DNA of 64,000 nt from positions 493,980 through 557,979 of the forward strand of contig NZ_KI421511.1 of the NCBI RefSeq assembly GCF_000473265.1, read 5' to 3'. The notes beneath the pieces were generated by a model. The model was not told the DNA's origin, searched no databases, and worked only from the letters and a program-made list of their open reading frames with translations. Position numbers and translations under genes: made by a program. Positions 26,372 through 35,511 of the stretch are shown here, one piece after another (positions within the stretch are counted from its first letter, which is position 1; each line of letters begins with the position of its first letter). This DNA comes from Amycolatopsis thermoflava N1165 (lineage in GTDB: Bacteria > Actinomycetota > Actinomycetes > Mycobacteriales > Pseudonocardiaceae).

Positions 26372-26605
26372 CGGCCGCGCCGGCCTGTCACCGTCACGGC
26401 ATCCAGTCCGCGTCTGCGCGGAAGGCGGCGGCGGGGACCTGGCGCGAGACCGGCCCTTCCGCCGCGTGATCTGCCGCCCGCCGTCTTGTGGTCAGATCGA
26501 TCATCAGCTGTCCGGTGGGCCGAAGGCACCGTCTGCTCGACCGAAGTCGGAGGGGCTGACGGCGATCGCGGTCGCCGCCCGCCCGTCCGGGAAGGATACT
26601 TTCCG

Positions 26606-27544
26606 ATGGATCGGATGCGACTCGACGGCCAGGTCGCCGTCGTCACCGGAGCTGGGCGCGGGCTCGGGAGCGCCTACGCCCGGCTGCTCGCCGAACGCGG
26701 CGCCAAGGTGGTGGTGAACAACCGGATCCGCCCGGGCACCGAAGCGCAACGCCCGGTCGCCGACGAGGTGGTGGAGGCGATCACCCGCACCGGCGGTGTC
26801 GCCGTCGCGGACACCTCCGACATCGGGACGACCGCGGGTGCCAGAGCTGTCGTGGAGACCGCGCTGGACACCTATGGCCGGCTGGACATCGTGGTCAACA
26901 ACGCCGGGGTGGTGCAGTTCCACTCCTTCGCCGAGTACCCGGACGATGAGTTCGAGCGGATGGTCGACATCCACCTGCGCGGGACGTGGCAGGTGAATCG
27001 GGCCGCTTGGCCGCACCTCGCCGCGCGGAACTACGGGCGTATCGTGAACACCGTCTCCCGTGGCGCGTTCTTCGGCGACCAGCACGGCGCTGCCTACGCT
27101 TCGTGCAAGGGCGCGATACTCGGCATGACCCGCGCCCTGGCCGTCGAGGGTCGCCAGGCCGGTATTGCCGTGAACGCGATCTCGCCGACGGCGTGGACTC
27201 CGCTCTACGCCAGCGCGCCCGACGTCAGTCCACAGCGCCGGGCTGAGCTGGAACGCGACTTCCGCACGGAGCAGGTGGCGCCCGTGCTGCTGCTGCTGGC
27301 TCACCCCTCGTGCGATTTCACCGGCGAGGTCATCGCCGCCGCGGGCCGCCAGGTCAGCCGGTTCTTCCTCGGCCAGACCACGGGTGCGCGGCTCGGCGCG
27401 GAACCCACCCCCGAGGACGTCGCGGTCGCGCTGCCGGAGGTATGGGACGAGACCGGCTACGTTCCGGTCGGTCTGGTCACGCCGGGGCAGCGGGCACGGA
27501 ACACGCCGCGCGCCGAGGTGCCGGCGTCGGCACGCAGACGTTGA
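26606..27544 (+). CDS. SDR, peroxisomal-MFE2-like 3-hydroxyacyl-CoA dehydrogenase type
   Basis: 312 aa: VAVVTGAGRGLGSAYARLLAERGAKVVVNN, DIVVNNAGV, Ser in NTVSRGAFF and YASCKG active-site Tyr/Lys. The long C-terminal extension and the ATG 26606 start fit the MFE2/17beta-HSD4-like group that oxidises 3-hydroxyacyl-CoA. About 235 bp after the thiolase hairpin, so probably its own transcript. No copy of the 18-bp operator was found before it. Confidence 0.82.
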   Translation: MDRMRLDGQVAVVTGAGRGLGSAYARLLAERGAKVVVNNRIRPGTEAQRPVADEVVEAITRTGGVAVADTSDIGTTAGARAVVETALDTYGRLDIVVNNAGVVQFHSFAEYPDDEFERMVDIHLRGTWQVNRAAWPHLAARNYGRIVNTVSRGAFFGDQHGAAYASCKGAILGMTRALAVEGRQAGIAVNAISPTAWTPLYASAPDVSPQRRAELERDFRTEQVAPVLLLLAHPSCDFTGEVIAAAGRQVSRFFLGQTTGARLGAEPTPEDVAVALPEVWDETGYVPVGLVTPGQRARNTPRAEVPASARRR

Positions 27545-27831
27545 GCGCCCAGACGGGGCCGGTGCTGGAGGTCTTCGACGCGGAGTACCAGCTCTACGAG
27601 CTGCCGGCCGGATGCCTCCTGCCCGCCGGGGAGTTCCTGCCCCATCTCGGCAGGCTTGACGACCGGCGGCCGTTGGGGCCCACGAGCCGTAGCGAGGCTT
27701 GCGGGCGGTCGGGCGGTGAACCGAGTAGTGGCTACTGCTGATCCGCTGATGTCGCTCGTGCAGGGTGGTGGCATCCACCACTGCCGGGTGCGCGCACCTG
27801 GTGAACGCTCTTTCGGTTGGGAGCACGAACA
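27545..27831 (+). other. intergenic region with coding-like remnant
   Basis: The first ~190 bases read as LEVFDAEYQLYELPAGCLLP in one frame from a TTG at 27541, without a ribosome site, and may be a decayed short gene. The second half carries the palindromic motif at 27723 and a GGTTGGG half-site resembling the TetR operator. Confidence 0.3.
27723..27738 (+). promoter_or_regulatory. conserved AGTAGT-type motif, copy 1
   Basis: GAGTAGTGGCTACTGC, palindromic AGTAG-TGG-CTACT, 93 bp before the oxygenase at 27832. Related copies occur before the ferredoxin/P450 operon and korA. Confidence 0.35.
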
Positions 27832-28893
27832 ATGAAGTTCGCGATGTTTCAGACGCCGTTCATGCGGCCGACGCGGTCGCCGCGGGAGGTGTTCGACTGG
27901 GCGGTGACCCAGGCGGAGGAGTGCGACCGCGCCGGGTTCACCGAGTACTGGATCGGCGAGCACGCCACGATGACCTATGAGTCCATTCCCAATCCGGAAC
28001 TGGCCATCGCCGCCGCCGCCCGCGGTACGGACAACATCAAGCTCTGCCCGGGGGCGCACCTGCTGCCCTACCACCATCCCGGCACGCTGGCCGTGCAGGT
28101 CTCGTGGCTCACCCACGTCACCAGGGGGCGGTACATCCTCGGGATCGGAGCCGGCGCCTATCCGAGTGACGCGGCCATTCGGGGCCTGAGTGATCTGTCG
28201 GAGAACCACCGCATGACCATCGAGGCGCTGGAGATCATGCAGCGGGTGTGGAAGGCAGAGCCGTTCCACTTCGAGGGCGAGTACTGGAAGGCCGGTTACC
28301 CGGAGCCGGTGGACGGCCACGAATGGCGCGACATCCGGCCCTACGGGGGCAAGGTCGACATCGCGATGGCGGGGCTGAGCCCGAACTCGCCGACGCTGCA
28401 GTTCGCGGGCCGCAACGGATACCTGCCGTTGTCCGTCTACGCCGGCGAAGCCGCCATCAGCAACCACTGGGAGACCTACGAGAAGGCGGCAACCGAGGCC
28501 GGGCTGACCGTGGACCGGTCGGACCTGCACGTGGTCCGGGACGTGCTGGTGGCCGAGACCGACTCGGAGGCCCGGCGGCTGGCCGTCGAGGGCGGAATGG
28601 GCCAGGCCTGGCTGAACTACCTGCTGCCCGTGTACAAGCAGTTCGGGCTGCTGCAGGCGATGCTCCCGGACCACGACGTCAACGAGGTGGACGTGGACAC
28701 TCTCCTCGACCACGTGTGGATCGTCGGATCCCCGGACACCGTGGCGGAAAAGCTGGCTGCCATTCGCGAACGCACCGGCGGCTGGGGCACCACGATGGTC
28801 TACGGCCACGACTACACCGAGAACCCGGAACCCTGGAACCGGTCACTGGAACTGCTCACGAGCGAAGTCGCTCCGAAACTCCAGGAAGCGTGA
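27832..28893 (+). CDS. luciferase-like (LLM class) flavin-dependent monooxygenase, second copy
   Basis: 353 aa, clearly paralogous to the protein at 19328: MKFAMFQTPFMRPTRSPREVFDWAV, GFTEYWIGEHATMTYES, CPGAHLLPYHHPGTLAVQ, RYILGIGAGAYPSDA and WIVGSPDTVAEKLAAI. ATG 27832 (an in-frame start at 27817 is less likely). Followed after 57 bp by a mycofactocin-type SDR, suggesting alcohol oxidation and flavin-dependent oxygenation of the resulting ketone as consecutive steps. Dependence on FMNH2 or F420 cannot be distinguished here. Confidence 0.86.
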   Translation: MKFAMFQTPFMRPTRSPREVFDWAVTQAEECDRAGFTEYWIGEHATMTYESIPNPELAIAAAARGTDNIKLCPGAHLLPYHHPGTLAVQVSWLTHVTRGRYILGIGAGAYPSDAAIRGLSDLSENHRMTIEALEIMQRVWKAEPFHFEGEYWKAGYPEPVDGHEWRDIRPYGGKVDIAMAGLSPNSPTLQFAGRNGYLPLSVYAGEAAISNHWETYEKAATEAGLTVDRSDLHVVRDVLVAETDSEARRLAVEGGMGQAWLNYLLPVYKQFGLLQAMLPDHDVNEVDVDTLLDHVWIVGSPDTVAEKLAAIRERTGGWGTTMVYGHDYTENPEPWNRSLELLTSEVAPKLQEA

Positions 28894-28950
28894 CGTCCGG
28901 CCGTGCGGCCGGGCGTAGTCCGACAACCAAGTCGAAAGGAAACCGCCGCT

Positions 28951-29781
28951 ATGGGACGAGTGGAGGGGAAGGTCGCCTTCATCACCGGCGCTGCCAGGGG
29001 ACAGGGGCGTAGCCACGCCATCCGGCTCGCGGAAGAGGGCGCGGACATCATCGCGGTCGACATCTGTGCTCCGGTGGAGACCGTCAGCTATCCGATGCCC
29101 ACACCCGAAGACCTCGAGGAGACCGCGCGCGAAGTGGAAAAGCGCGGCAGGAAAGCCCTGACCCGCGTTGTGGACGTGCGCGACCAGGCGGCGCTGCGCG
29201 AGGTGGTGGCCGATGGCGTCGCCGAGCTCGGGCGGCTGGACATCGTCGTGGCGAACGCGGGAATCCTCGCCATCGCCGTCGACGAGCCGACGGACCCGGA
29301 GCAGCGGCAGAAGGTCTGGCAGACGACACTGGACATCAACATCGGCGGAGCGTGGAACACGGTGGAGGCGGCCGCGCCCGCCATGGTGGACGCGGGCAAC
29401 GGTGGCGCGATCGTCTTCACCTGTTCTACCCAAGGGCTGAAATACGCCGCCAACAACGATCTGAGCCTGACCGCCTACACGGTGGCCAAGCACGGCATGG
29501 TGGGCCTCATGCGCTGTACGGCCGCGGACCTCGCGCCGCACTCGATCCGGGTCAACAGCGTGCACCCGACCGGGGTCAACACTCCGATGGTCACCAATGA
29601 GGTCATGGGGAAGTACGGGGAAAAGCACCCGCAACTCGGCGAACTGATGGGTAATCTCCTGCCGGTCGGCGTGGTCGAACCCGAAGACATCAGCGAGGCC
29701 GTGCTGTACCTGGTCGCCGACTCGGGTCGTTACGTCACCGGGGTCGCCCTCCCGGTGGATGCCGGTCACCTCATCAAGTGA
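28951..29781 (+). CDS. mycofactocin-coupled-type SDR, carveol-dehydrogenase-like
   Basis: 276 aa with the textbook subfamily start GRVEGKVAFITGAARGQGRS and GADIIAVDIC, DIVVANAGI, Ser in TCSTQG and YTVAKHG catalytic Tyr/Lys. ATG with GAAAGGAAA upstream. Subfamily members keep NAD tightly bound and pass electrons to mycofactocin; no mycofactocin biosynthesis gene is in this window. Likely oxidises a secondary alcohol made by the P450 encoded downstream. Confidence 0.9.
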   Translation: MGRVEGKVAFITGAARGQGRSHAIRLAEEGADIIAVDICAPVETVSYPMPTPEDLEETAREVEKRGRKALTRVVDVRDQAALREVVADGVAELGRLDIVVANAGILAIAVDEPTDPEQRQKVWQTTLDINIGGAWNTVEAAAPAMVDAGNGGAIVFTCSTQGLKYAANNDLSLTAYTVAKHGMVGLMRCTAADLAPHSIRVNSVHPTGVNTPMVTNEVMGKYGEKHPQLGELMGNLLPVGVVEPEDISEAVLYLVADSGRYVTGVALPVDAGHLIK

Positions 29782-29819
29782 CGGGCCGCTCGTCGCGCTG
29801 ATCCCTCGCCCGTCCACGA

Positions 29820-29854
29820 ACCGGGCCGCCCCCTGGGCGGTCCGGTTTTCTTTT
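29820..29854 (+). terminator. intrinsic terminator after SDR
   Basis: Stem ACCGGGCCGCC / GGCGGTCCGGT (one G-T wobble), 5-nt loop, then TTTTCTTTT: a classical Rho-independent terminator 38 nt after the SDR stop. Confidence 0.82.
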
Positions 29855-29909
29855 CGCGGCGGGGAATCTCGGGGCTGATTGTGGGCTGGTGGTGGCGGGG
29901 GGTGGAAGT

Positions 29910-29925
29910 GCGGTACCCACTACTC
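29910..29925 (-). promoter_or_regulatory. conserved AGTAGT-type motif, copy 2
   Basis: On the minus strand reads GAGTAGTGGGTACCGC, 79 bp before the ferredoxin start. The surrounding ~24 bp match the korA copy at 38747 with about three mismatches. Confidence 0.38.
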
Positions 29926-30004
29926 CTGCCTCGCGTGTGGTGGCCGTGGTCACATAAGTCGGACGTCACGTCACCGTACGAGCACGCTCGATGAGGAGAT
30001 TTCC

Positions 30005-30229
30005 GTGGATCTACGTGTCGACTGGGACAAGTGTCAGGGGCACGGCAAGTGCTACCTGATCGCTCCGGAGTTGTTCCAACCCGACGAGGAGGACGACTGG
30101 GGTCGGGCCCGCGTGCTCATGCCGGTCGTCGAGGAGAGCGACACCGCGACGTTCGGACGGGCACGTGAAGCGGTTTCGCTCTGCCCCGAGTTCGCGATCC
30201 GGCTCGATTCGTCCGTTCCTGCCGAATAA
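30005..30229 (+). CDS. [3Fe-4S]-type ferredoxin, P450 redox partner
   Basis: 74 aa from GTG 30005 (GAGGAG ribosome site). Cluster ligands appear as CQGHGKC and a distal CPEFA. A histidine takes the place of the second cysteine of a CxxCxxC motif, as in the short ferredoxins that serve actinomycete P450s. It lies 23 nt before a P450 gene and in an operon with a ferredoxin reductase, giving a complete electron chain. Confidence 0.88.
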   Translation: MDLRVDWDKCQGHGKCYLIAPELFQPDEEDDWGRARVLMPVVEESDTATFGRAREAVSLCPEFAIRLDSSVPAE

Positions 30230-30252
30230 TTCCACTGAAGGAGGGTCCTGGA

Positions 30253-31482
30253 GTGACTGCCACTGAAGCCTGTCCCTTCCTCGGCGCCGCCGGCGAAAGC
30301 CTGATGGCGACCGCGGACCACTACAACACACCGCTCGGTCCCGACGGCTCGCCGTTCGCCTACTACGAAGCCCTGCGCGACGAGGCGGAGCGTACCCCCG
30401 TCGCCTGGAGCCAGGCCTATGGCGGGCACTGGGTCGTGGGCGGTTACCAGCAGACCGTCGAAATCATGCAGAACACGACGGCGTTTTCGAACAAGGGTGT
30501 GACCTTCCCGCGCTACGAGACCGGCGAGTTCGAGCTCATGCTCGCCGCGCAGGACGACCCGGTGCACAAGAACTACCGGAAGCTGGTCGCCGCGCCGTTC
30601 TCGCCGGCCAAGACCGCCGAATTCGGCCCGCAGCTGCGCGCGACGGCGAACGATCTCATCGACACCCGCATCGGGCTTGGCGAAGGTGATGCCGCCTCTT
30701 GGTTCGCCAACGAAATTCCGGGCAGGCTCACCGCGATCATCCTCGGCCTGCCGCCGGAGGACGGCGAGCTGTACCGGAAGTGGATGTGGGCGATCACGCA
30801 CTACTTCGTCAGTGAGCCGGAGAAGGCGGCCGCCACCTTCGGCGAGATGGTCGAGCACGCCCGGCAGTTGATCGACGAGCGCCGCCGCAATCCTGGCGAC
30901 GACATCATGTCACTCGTCGTCCACGCGGAGGTCGACGGGGATCGACTGTCCGATGACGACCTCGTCGGCTTCTTCACGGTTCTGCTGATCGGCGGGATCG
31001 ACAACACCGCCCGGTTCCTCTCCACCGCCTTGTGGCGGTTGGCCTGGGACGTCGAGTTGCGCCGCAGGCTGATCGCGAATCCGGATCTGCTTCCGACCGC
31101 CGTCGACGAGTTCCTGCGTTACTACAGCCCGGCTCTGCTCGGAAGGCTGGTCACCGAGAAGGTGACCGTGGGTGGCGTCACGATGGAGCCGGGGCAGACG
31201 GCGATGCTGTGGCTGCCGGTGGCCAACCGGGACAGGTCCGCATTCCCGTATGCGGACGCGTTCCTCCCGGACCGCACACCGAACCGTCACCTCGGTCTCG
31301 GCAACGGAATCCACCGGTGTCTGGGTGCGCACCTGCTGCGCGTGGAGGGCCAGATCGCGCTCGGCGAGTTCCTGAAGCGGATCCCTGAGTTCGAGCTCGA
31401 TCGCACCAAGAAGCCGGAATGGACGCCCGGGCAGGTTTCCGGGTTCAGTTCGGTCCCGATCGTGTTCCCCACCAAGGAATGA
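30253..31482 (+). CDS. cytochrome P450 with Asn in place of the conserved I-helix Thr
   Basis: 409 aa, class I bacterial P450. K-helix ExxR is Glu286-Arg289 (EFLR); the haem loop is [18 protein letters not shown] with Cys356, carrying Leu where Phe is usual. The I-helix reads [10 protein letters not shown]: Asp250 is followed by Asn251 where most P450s have Thr. The same Asp-Asn pair is known from P450cin (CYP176A1), the 1,8-cineole hydroxylase. GTG start with GAAGGAGG. Probably hydroxylates a hydrophobic, perhaps terpenoid, substrate as the first pathway step; substrate is inference. Confidence 0.9.
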   Translation: MTATEACPFLGAAGESLMATADHYNTPLGPDGSPFAYYEALRDEAERTPVAWSQAYGGHWVVGGYQQTVEIMQNTTAFSNKGVTFPRYETGEFELMLAAQDDPVHKNYRKLVAAPFSPAKTAEFGPQLRATANDLIDTRIGLGEGDAASWFANEIPGRLTAIILGLPPEDGELYRKWMWAITHYFVSEPEKAAATFGEMVEHARQLIDERRRNPGDDIMSLVVHAEVDGDRLSDDDLVGFFTVLLIGGIDNTARFLSTALWRLAWDVELRRRLIANPDLLPTAVDEFLRYYSPALLGRLVTEKVTVGGVTMEPGQTAMLWLPVANRDRSAFPYADAFLPDRTPNRHLGLGNGIHRCLGAHLLRVEGQIALGEFLKRIPEFELDRTKKPEWTPGQVSGFSSVPIVFPTKE

Positions 31483-31570
31483 TTTCGACGGGAAGGGCCT
31501 CCGCGCGGACCGGGCGGAGGCCCTTCCCCTGGGGGACGACGAGTGGCGATCGACCGAGGAGAACAGGTTC

Positions 31571-32725
31571 ATGGCAGCGAAATCGTTGGAACACGTGGTG
31601 GTTGTCGGGGCCGGGCTGGCCGGCGCACGCAGTTGCGAGCAGTTGCGGCGTCAGGGTTACGAGGGCCGGATCACGCTGCTCGGCGCGGAGCCGCATGCGC
31701 CCTACGACCGTCCGCCCCTTTCCAAGGACATGTTGTCGACGGACCGTACGGACAGCTCGCTGCCCGTCGATTACACGGCTTTGCAGGTCGATCTGCGGCT
31801 CGGTGTGCAGGCGACTGCTCTGCGGCCGGCGGATCGGGTGGTGGTCACCGCACACGGGGAGATCCCCTACGACGGGCTGGTGATCGCTACGGGCAGCCGG
31901 CCGCGCCAACTGCCGGGGGACGGCGGGCAAATGACGCTGCGCACCCTGGGTGACGCCCTCCGGCTGCGTAAGCAGCTCAGGCGTGGCGCTCGCGTTCTGA
32001 TCGTCGGAGCCGGCTGGATCGGCGCCGAGGTGGCCACGGCGGCGCTTTCCGCAGGCTGCGAGGTGACCTGCGTGAGCAGCGGCTCGGCGCCTTTCGCCGA
32101 CATGTTCGGACCTGAGGTGGCGCAGCGGTTGGCTCCCTGGTGGGATGGTGTGGACCTGCGATTCGGATGTTCTGCCGAGTCGATGACGAACGAGGGCGTG
32201 CGGTTGTCGGACGGCAGTGATCTGACTGCCGACGTGGTGGTCGCCGCGATCGGGGATCGGCCGGAAGCCGGTTGGCTGGAGGGCAGCGGACTGGAACTGG
32301 ACGACGGTGTGGTGGTGGACGAATGGCTGCGAGCGGCGCCGGGGATCGTGGCGGTGGGCGATGTCGCCGCCTGGTGGTCCCGGCGGTGGGCCCGCCGGCT
32401 GCGTGTGCGGCACTGGGACCACGCCGCGAGTGCACCTGCGGTGGCGGTGGCGGCGCTGCTCAAGCCCGGTCTGTGCGGCGTGGCGCCCTATGACCCCATT
32501 CCGTACTTCTGGAGCGATCAGTTCGGGCACAAGATGCAGTACCTGGGTGCGCACGGACCCGGTGACGACGTGATCGTCGAGGACGGCGAGCCGGGCTGGT
32601 GGAAGGCCTTCTGGGTCGACGCGCGCGGCCGCCTCACCGCCACGCTCGTCGTGGACCGTCCGCGCGAGCTCGTCAAGGCCCGTCAGCACATCGGACAGCC
32701 GCTCCTGAGCGCTACCAAGTTGTGA
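31571..32725 (+). CDS. NAD(P)H:ferredoxin reductase (FAD pyridine nucleotide-disulfide oxidoreductase family)
   Basis: 384 aa. FAD-binding VVVVGAGLAGARSCEQLR, then YDRPPLSKDML, a second Rossmann motif VLIVGAGWIGAEVA for NAD(P)H, and the C-terminal FAD motif GIVAVGDVAAW, as in putidaredoxin-reductase-like proteins. It reduces the 74-aa ferredoxin that feeds the P450. Separated from the P450 by 88 bp. Confidence 0.9.
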   Translation: MAAKSLEHVVVVGAGLAGARSCEQLRRQGYEGRITLLGAEPHAPYDRPPLSKDMLSTDRTDSSLPVDYTALQVDLRLGVQATALRPADRVVVTAHGEIPYDGLVIATGSRPRQLPGDGGQMTLRTLGDALRLRKQLRRGARVLIVGAGWIGAEVATAALSAGCEVTCVSSGSAPFADMFGPEVAQRLAPWWDGVDLRFGCSAESMTNEGVRLSDGSDLTADVVVAAIGDRPEAGWLEGSGLELDDGVVVDEWLRAAPGIVAVGDVAAWWSRRWARRLRVRHWDHAASAPAVAVAALLKPGLCGVAPYDPIPYFWSDQFGHKMQYLGAHGPGDDVIVEDGEPGWWKAFWVDARGRLTATLVVDRPRELVKARQHIGQPLLSATKL

Positions 32726-32743
32726 ACCAAACGACGGTTTGGT
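32726..32743 (+). promoter_or_regulatory. operator site H before the LAL regulator
   Basis: ACCAAAC-GACG-GTTTGGT, the most symmetrical copy, directly after the ferredoxin reductase stop and upstream of the LuxR-type regulator. Confidence 0.62.
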
Positions 32744-32868
32744 AGCGTCTCATGACGCCGCGTAACACCGGATAGGGTTGGGTGACACTGTTGTCACGAA
32801 TCGGGAGCGCTGTCGCGAAGTCGTCCTGCTCGACCATCCGGAATGGTCCGGGACACGGTTCTGCGCTG

Positions 32869-35511
32869 ATGACCCAGTGGCCGCTGGTCGGACGTGCCGA
32901 AGCGCTCCGGCGGTTACGCGAGACGCTCGCCGGCTCGGGGAGTCGCGGGGTCGTGCTCGCGGGTCCGGTGGGTGTGGGCAAGAGCAGGCTCGCCGCCGAA
33001 GGACTGCAGCTCGCAGCTCGCGCCGGCTTGCGGACGGCACGAGCGACGGCCACCAAGGCCAGCTCCGGGATTCCGTTCGGCGCGCTCGCGCCGCTGCTGC
33101 CCCCCAGCACCCAGACGGAGATGGGCGTGGTGGACGACCGGGCCGACCTGCTGCGTCGCTGCACCGATGCGCTCGTCGAACGGGGTGACGGCAGGCGTCT
33201 GGTACTGCTCGTCGACGACGCCCACTTGCTCGACGACATGTCCGCGACCCTGATCCACCAGTTGGCGGACACAGATTCGGTGCAGGTACTCGCGACGGTG
33301 CGCAGTTGCGAACCGGCGCCCGACCCCGTGGTCGCCCTGTGGAAGGACGGCTTGGCCGACCGGGTGGAGGTCGAGGGCCTCGGCGTCGACGCGATCGGCG
33401 AGGTGTTGTCCTGGGTGCTAGGGGGACCGGTCGACGACGCCGCGATCGCCGACCTCACCCGGCGCTCGGAGGGCAACATGCTGTTCCTGCGCGAGCTGGT
33501 GATGGGTGCCCTCGACGAGGGGGTCCTCTCGAACGAGAACGGGGTCTGGCGGTTCGTGGGGGAGCCGCGTCCCACGGACCGGCTCGTCGAGCTGGTCGAG
33601 GCGCGGCTGGCAGGCCTGGAGCCGGACGAACGTGCCCTGATGGAGATCGTGTCGTGCGGCGAGCCCCTTGGCCCTGCCGAACTGAGCGCACTCGGCGACC
33701 TGACTATCGCGGAAACTCTCGAGCGCAAGGGTCTTCTCCTCAGTCGGCTCGACGGACGCCGGGTCTCGGTCATGCTGGCGCACCCCCTCTACGGCGAGGT
33801 GCTGCGGTCGCGGATGCCGCTGCTGCGTGCCCGTTCCATCGCCCGTTCGCTGGCCGAGGCGGTGGAAGCCACGGGTGCCCGGCGCCGGGAGGACGTGCTG
33901 CGGGTGGCCACCTGGCGGCTGCTCGGTGGCGGAGCGCGTCCGGAACAGATGCTCGAGGCCGCGACCGTCGCGCGGTGGCGATACGACTTCGCGCTCGCCG
34001 AGCGGCTCGCCCGGGCAGCGCTGCAAGCCGGCGGTGGCTTCGACGCTGAACTGCTGGTCGCCCAGCTGGCCTGCCTGCAAGGCCGTTCCGCCGAGGCGGC
34101 TCCGAGGTTGGCGGCGCTGGCCGAGCAGGCGGGCGACGCGGAACAGCGAGCCAGAGTGGCCCTGACCCGGTTGGACAACCGGGTCATCTACGCGGGCACG
34201 ATCAGCGAAGGCCTGCGGAACGCCGAAGAGGAGGAAACCGCCCTGCGTGGTACCCCCTGGCAGGACGACATCACCGCCCGGCGGGCCGCACTGTTGCTGG
34301 CTACCGAGGGCCCGGGCGCCGCGGCCACGGTGGCGGAACCGTTGCTCCGGAAGGCGTCGGGCCATGCGCTCGTCTGGGCCTGCATGCCGGGTTCCTACAG
34401 CCTCACGCGTCTGGGCCGGATCGACGCCGCGCTGGAAGCCGCCGACCGCGGGCGGGCGGCACAGCTCGCACTCACCGACCCCATGGACTGGTATCCGTGG
34501 ATGCACCTGTTCTACCGGGGCGAGGCGCTGGCGCAAGCCGGGCGTTTCGGCGAGGCCGAGACGCTGGCGATGGCGCAGTACCGGACGGGTGTGGCCAACC
34601 GCTCGGTCGAGGCCCAGGCGATGTTCTCCTGGCAGCTCGCCAAGACGGTGGCGGACCGCGGACAAGTCACCCAGGCCGTGCGGCGGGCGCAGACCGCGAT
34701 CGCCATCTACCGCCAGCTGGGACGACCTCAGTTCGTGGAGTTCTGCTTGATCTACCTGGCACTGGCGTACGCGATCGGCAGGCGTCCCGACGAAGCCGCC
34801 GGCGCTTTGCTCATGCGGGACGACCTGGGGCTGGGGCGCTCGTATTTCATGGGCGTGGATCTGCACCTCGCGCGTGGGTGGACGGAGGCCGCCGGCGGGA
34901 ACGTGCGACGCGCCTACGAACGATTCGGCGAGGGAGCCGACGAGGGGGAGCGGATCGGCGATCTCGTCGGCGCGGCCGCCGCGCTGCACGGGATGGCCAG
35001 GATCGGGTACGCGGAGGACGTGGCCGATCGGCTCGACGCTGTAGCCGCAGGCATCGAGGGAACGCTTGCGGCGGCTCGTGCCGCTCATGCGCGGGCGCTC
35101 GCCGAAGGGAATCCGGAGGCACTGGACCAGGCTTCGTCGACGTTCGACGCGATGAGTGCCGACCTGCTCGCCGCCGAAGCGGCCGCTGACGCGGCGGTCG
35201 CCTGGCAGCGGCGGGGCGAGCAGCGCCGCGCGGCGGCAGCCGGGCGCCGCAGCGCCTGGCTCGCCGCAAGGTGTGACGGCGCCGGAACGCCCGCATTGCA
35301 GGGCGCGGAAGTCCGCGTCACGCTCACGGCGGCGGAATGGGAGACGGCGCAACTGGCTGCCGCTGGGCGCTCCAACAAGGAGATCGCCGAGCACCTGGTG
35401 GTCTCGGTGCGCACTGTGGAAAACCGATTGCAGCACGTGTACGGCAAGCTCGGTGTCTCCGGGAGAGCCGAGCTTGCCGACGCGCTGCGGACGATTCATC
35501 CCGCGGGTTGA
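32869..35511 (+). CDS. large ATP-binding LuxR-family (LAL/MalT-like) regulator
   Basis: 880 aa from ATG 32869 (the frame is open from GTG 32782, but homology begins at WPLVGRAEALRRL). N-terminal AAA/NTPase domain with Walker A GPVGVGKSR and Walker B LVLLVDDAHLLDD, a long helical TPR-like middle, and a C-terminal LuxR HTH (LTAAEWETAQLAAAGRSNKEIAEHLVVSVRTVENRLQHVYGKLGV). LAL proteins often activate catabolic operons in response to a ligand. Operator H upstream suggests control by the TetR. Its 3' end overlaps the convergent ferredoxin gene by 16 nt. Confidence 0.88.
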   Translation: MTQWPLVGRAEALRRLRETLAGSGSRGVVLAGPVGVGKSRLAAEGLQLAARAGLRTARATATKASSGIPFGALAPLLPPSTQTEMGVVDDRADLLRRCTDALVERGDGRRLVLLVDDAHLLDDMSATLIHQLADTDSVQVLATVRSCEPAPDPVVALWKDGLADRVEVEGLGVDAIGEVLSWVLGGPVDDAAIADLTRRSEGNMLFLRELVMGALDEGVLSNENGVWRFVGEPRPTDRLVELVEARLAGLEPDERALMEIVSCGEPLGPAELSALGDLTIAETLERKGLLLSRLDGRRVSVMLAHPLYGEVLRSRMPLLRARSIARSLAEAVEATGARRREDVLRVATWRLLGGGARPEQMLEAATVARWRYDFALAERLARAALQAGGGFDAELLVAQLACLQGRSAEAAPRLAALAEQAGDAEQRARVALTRLDNRVIYAGTISEGLRNAEEEETALRGTPWQDDITARRAALLLATEGPGAAATVAEPLLRKASGHALVWACMPGSYSLTRLGRIDAALEAADRGRAAQLALTDPMDWYPWMHLFYRGEALAQAGRFGEAETLAMAQYRTGVANRSVEAQAMFSWQLAKTVADRGQVTQAVRRAQTAIAIYRQLGRPQFVEFCLIYLALAYAIGRRPDEAAGALLMRDDLGLGRSYFMGVDLHLARGWTEAAGGNVRRAYERFGEGADEGERIGDLVGAAAALHGMARIGYAEDVADRLDAVAAGIEGTLAAARAAHARALAEGNPEALDQASSTFDAMSADLLAAEAAADAAVAWQRRGEQRRAAAAGRRSAWLAARCDGAGTPALQGAEVRVTLTAAEWETAQLAAAGRSNKEIAEHLVVSVRTVENRLQHVYGKLGVSGRAELADALRTIHPAG

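Noticed and set aside
27457-28809. Long minus-strand frame across the luciferase-like oxygenase
   Set aside because: Antisense shadow; the plus strand has a full-length family member with a ribosome site.
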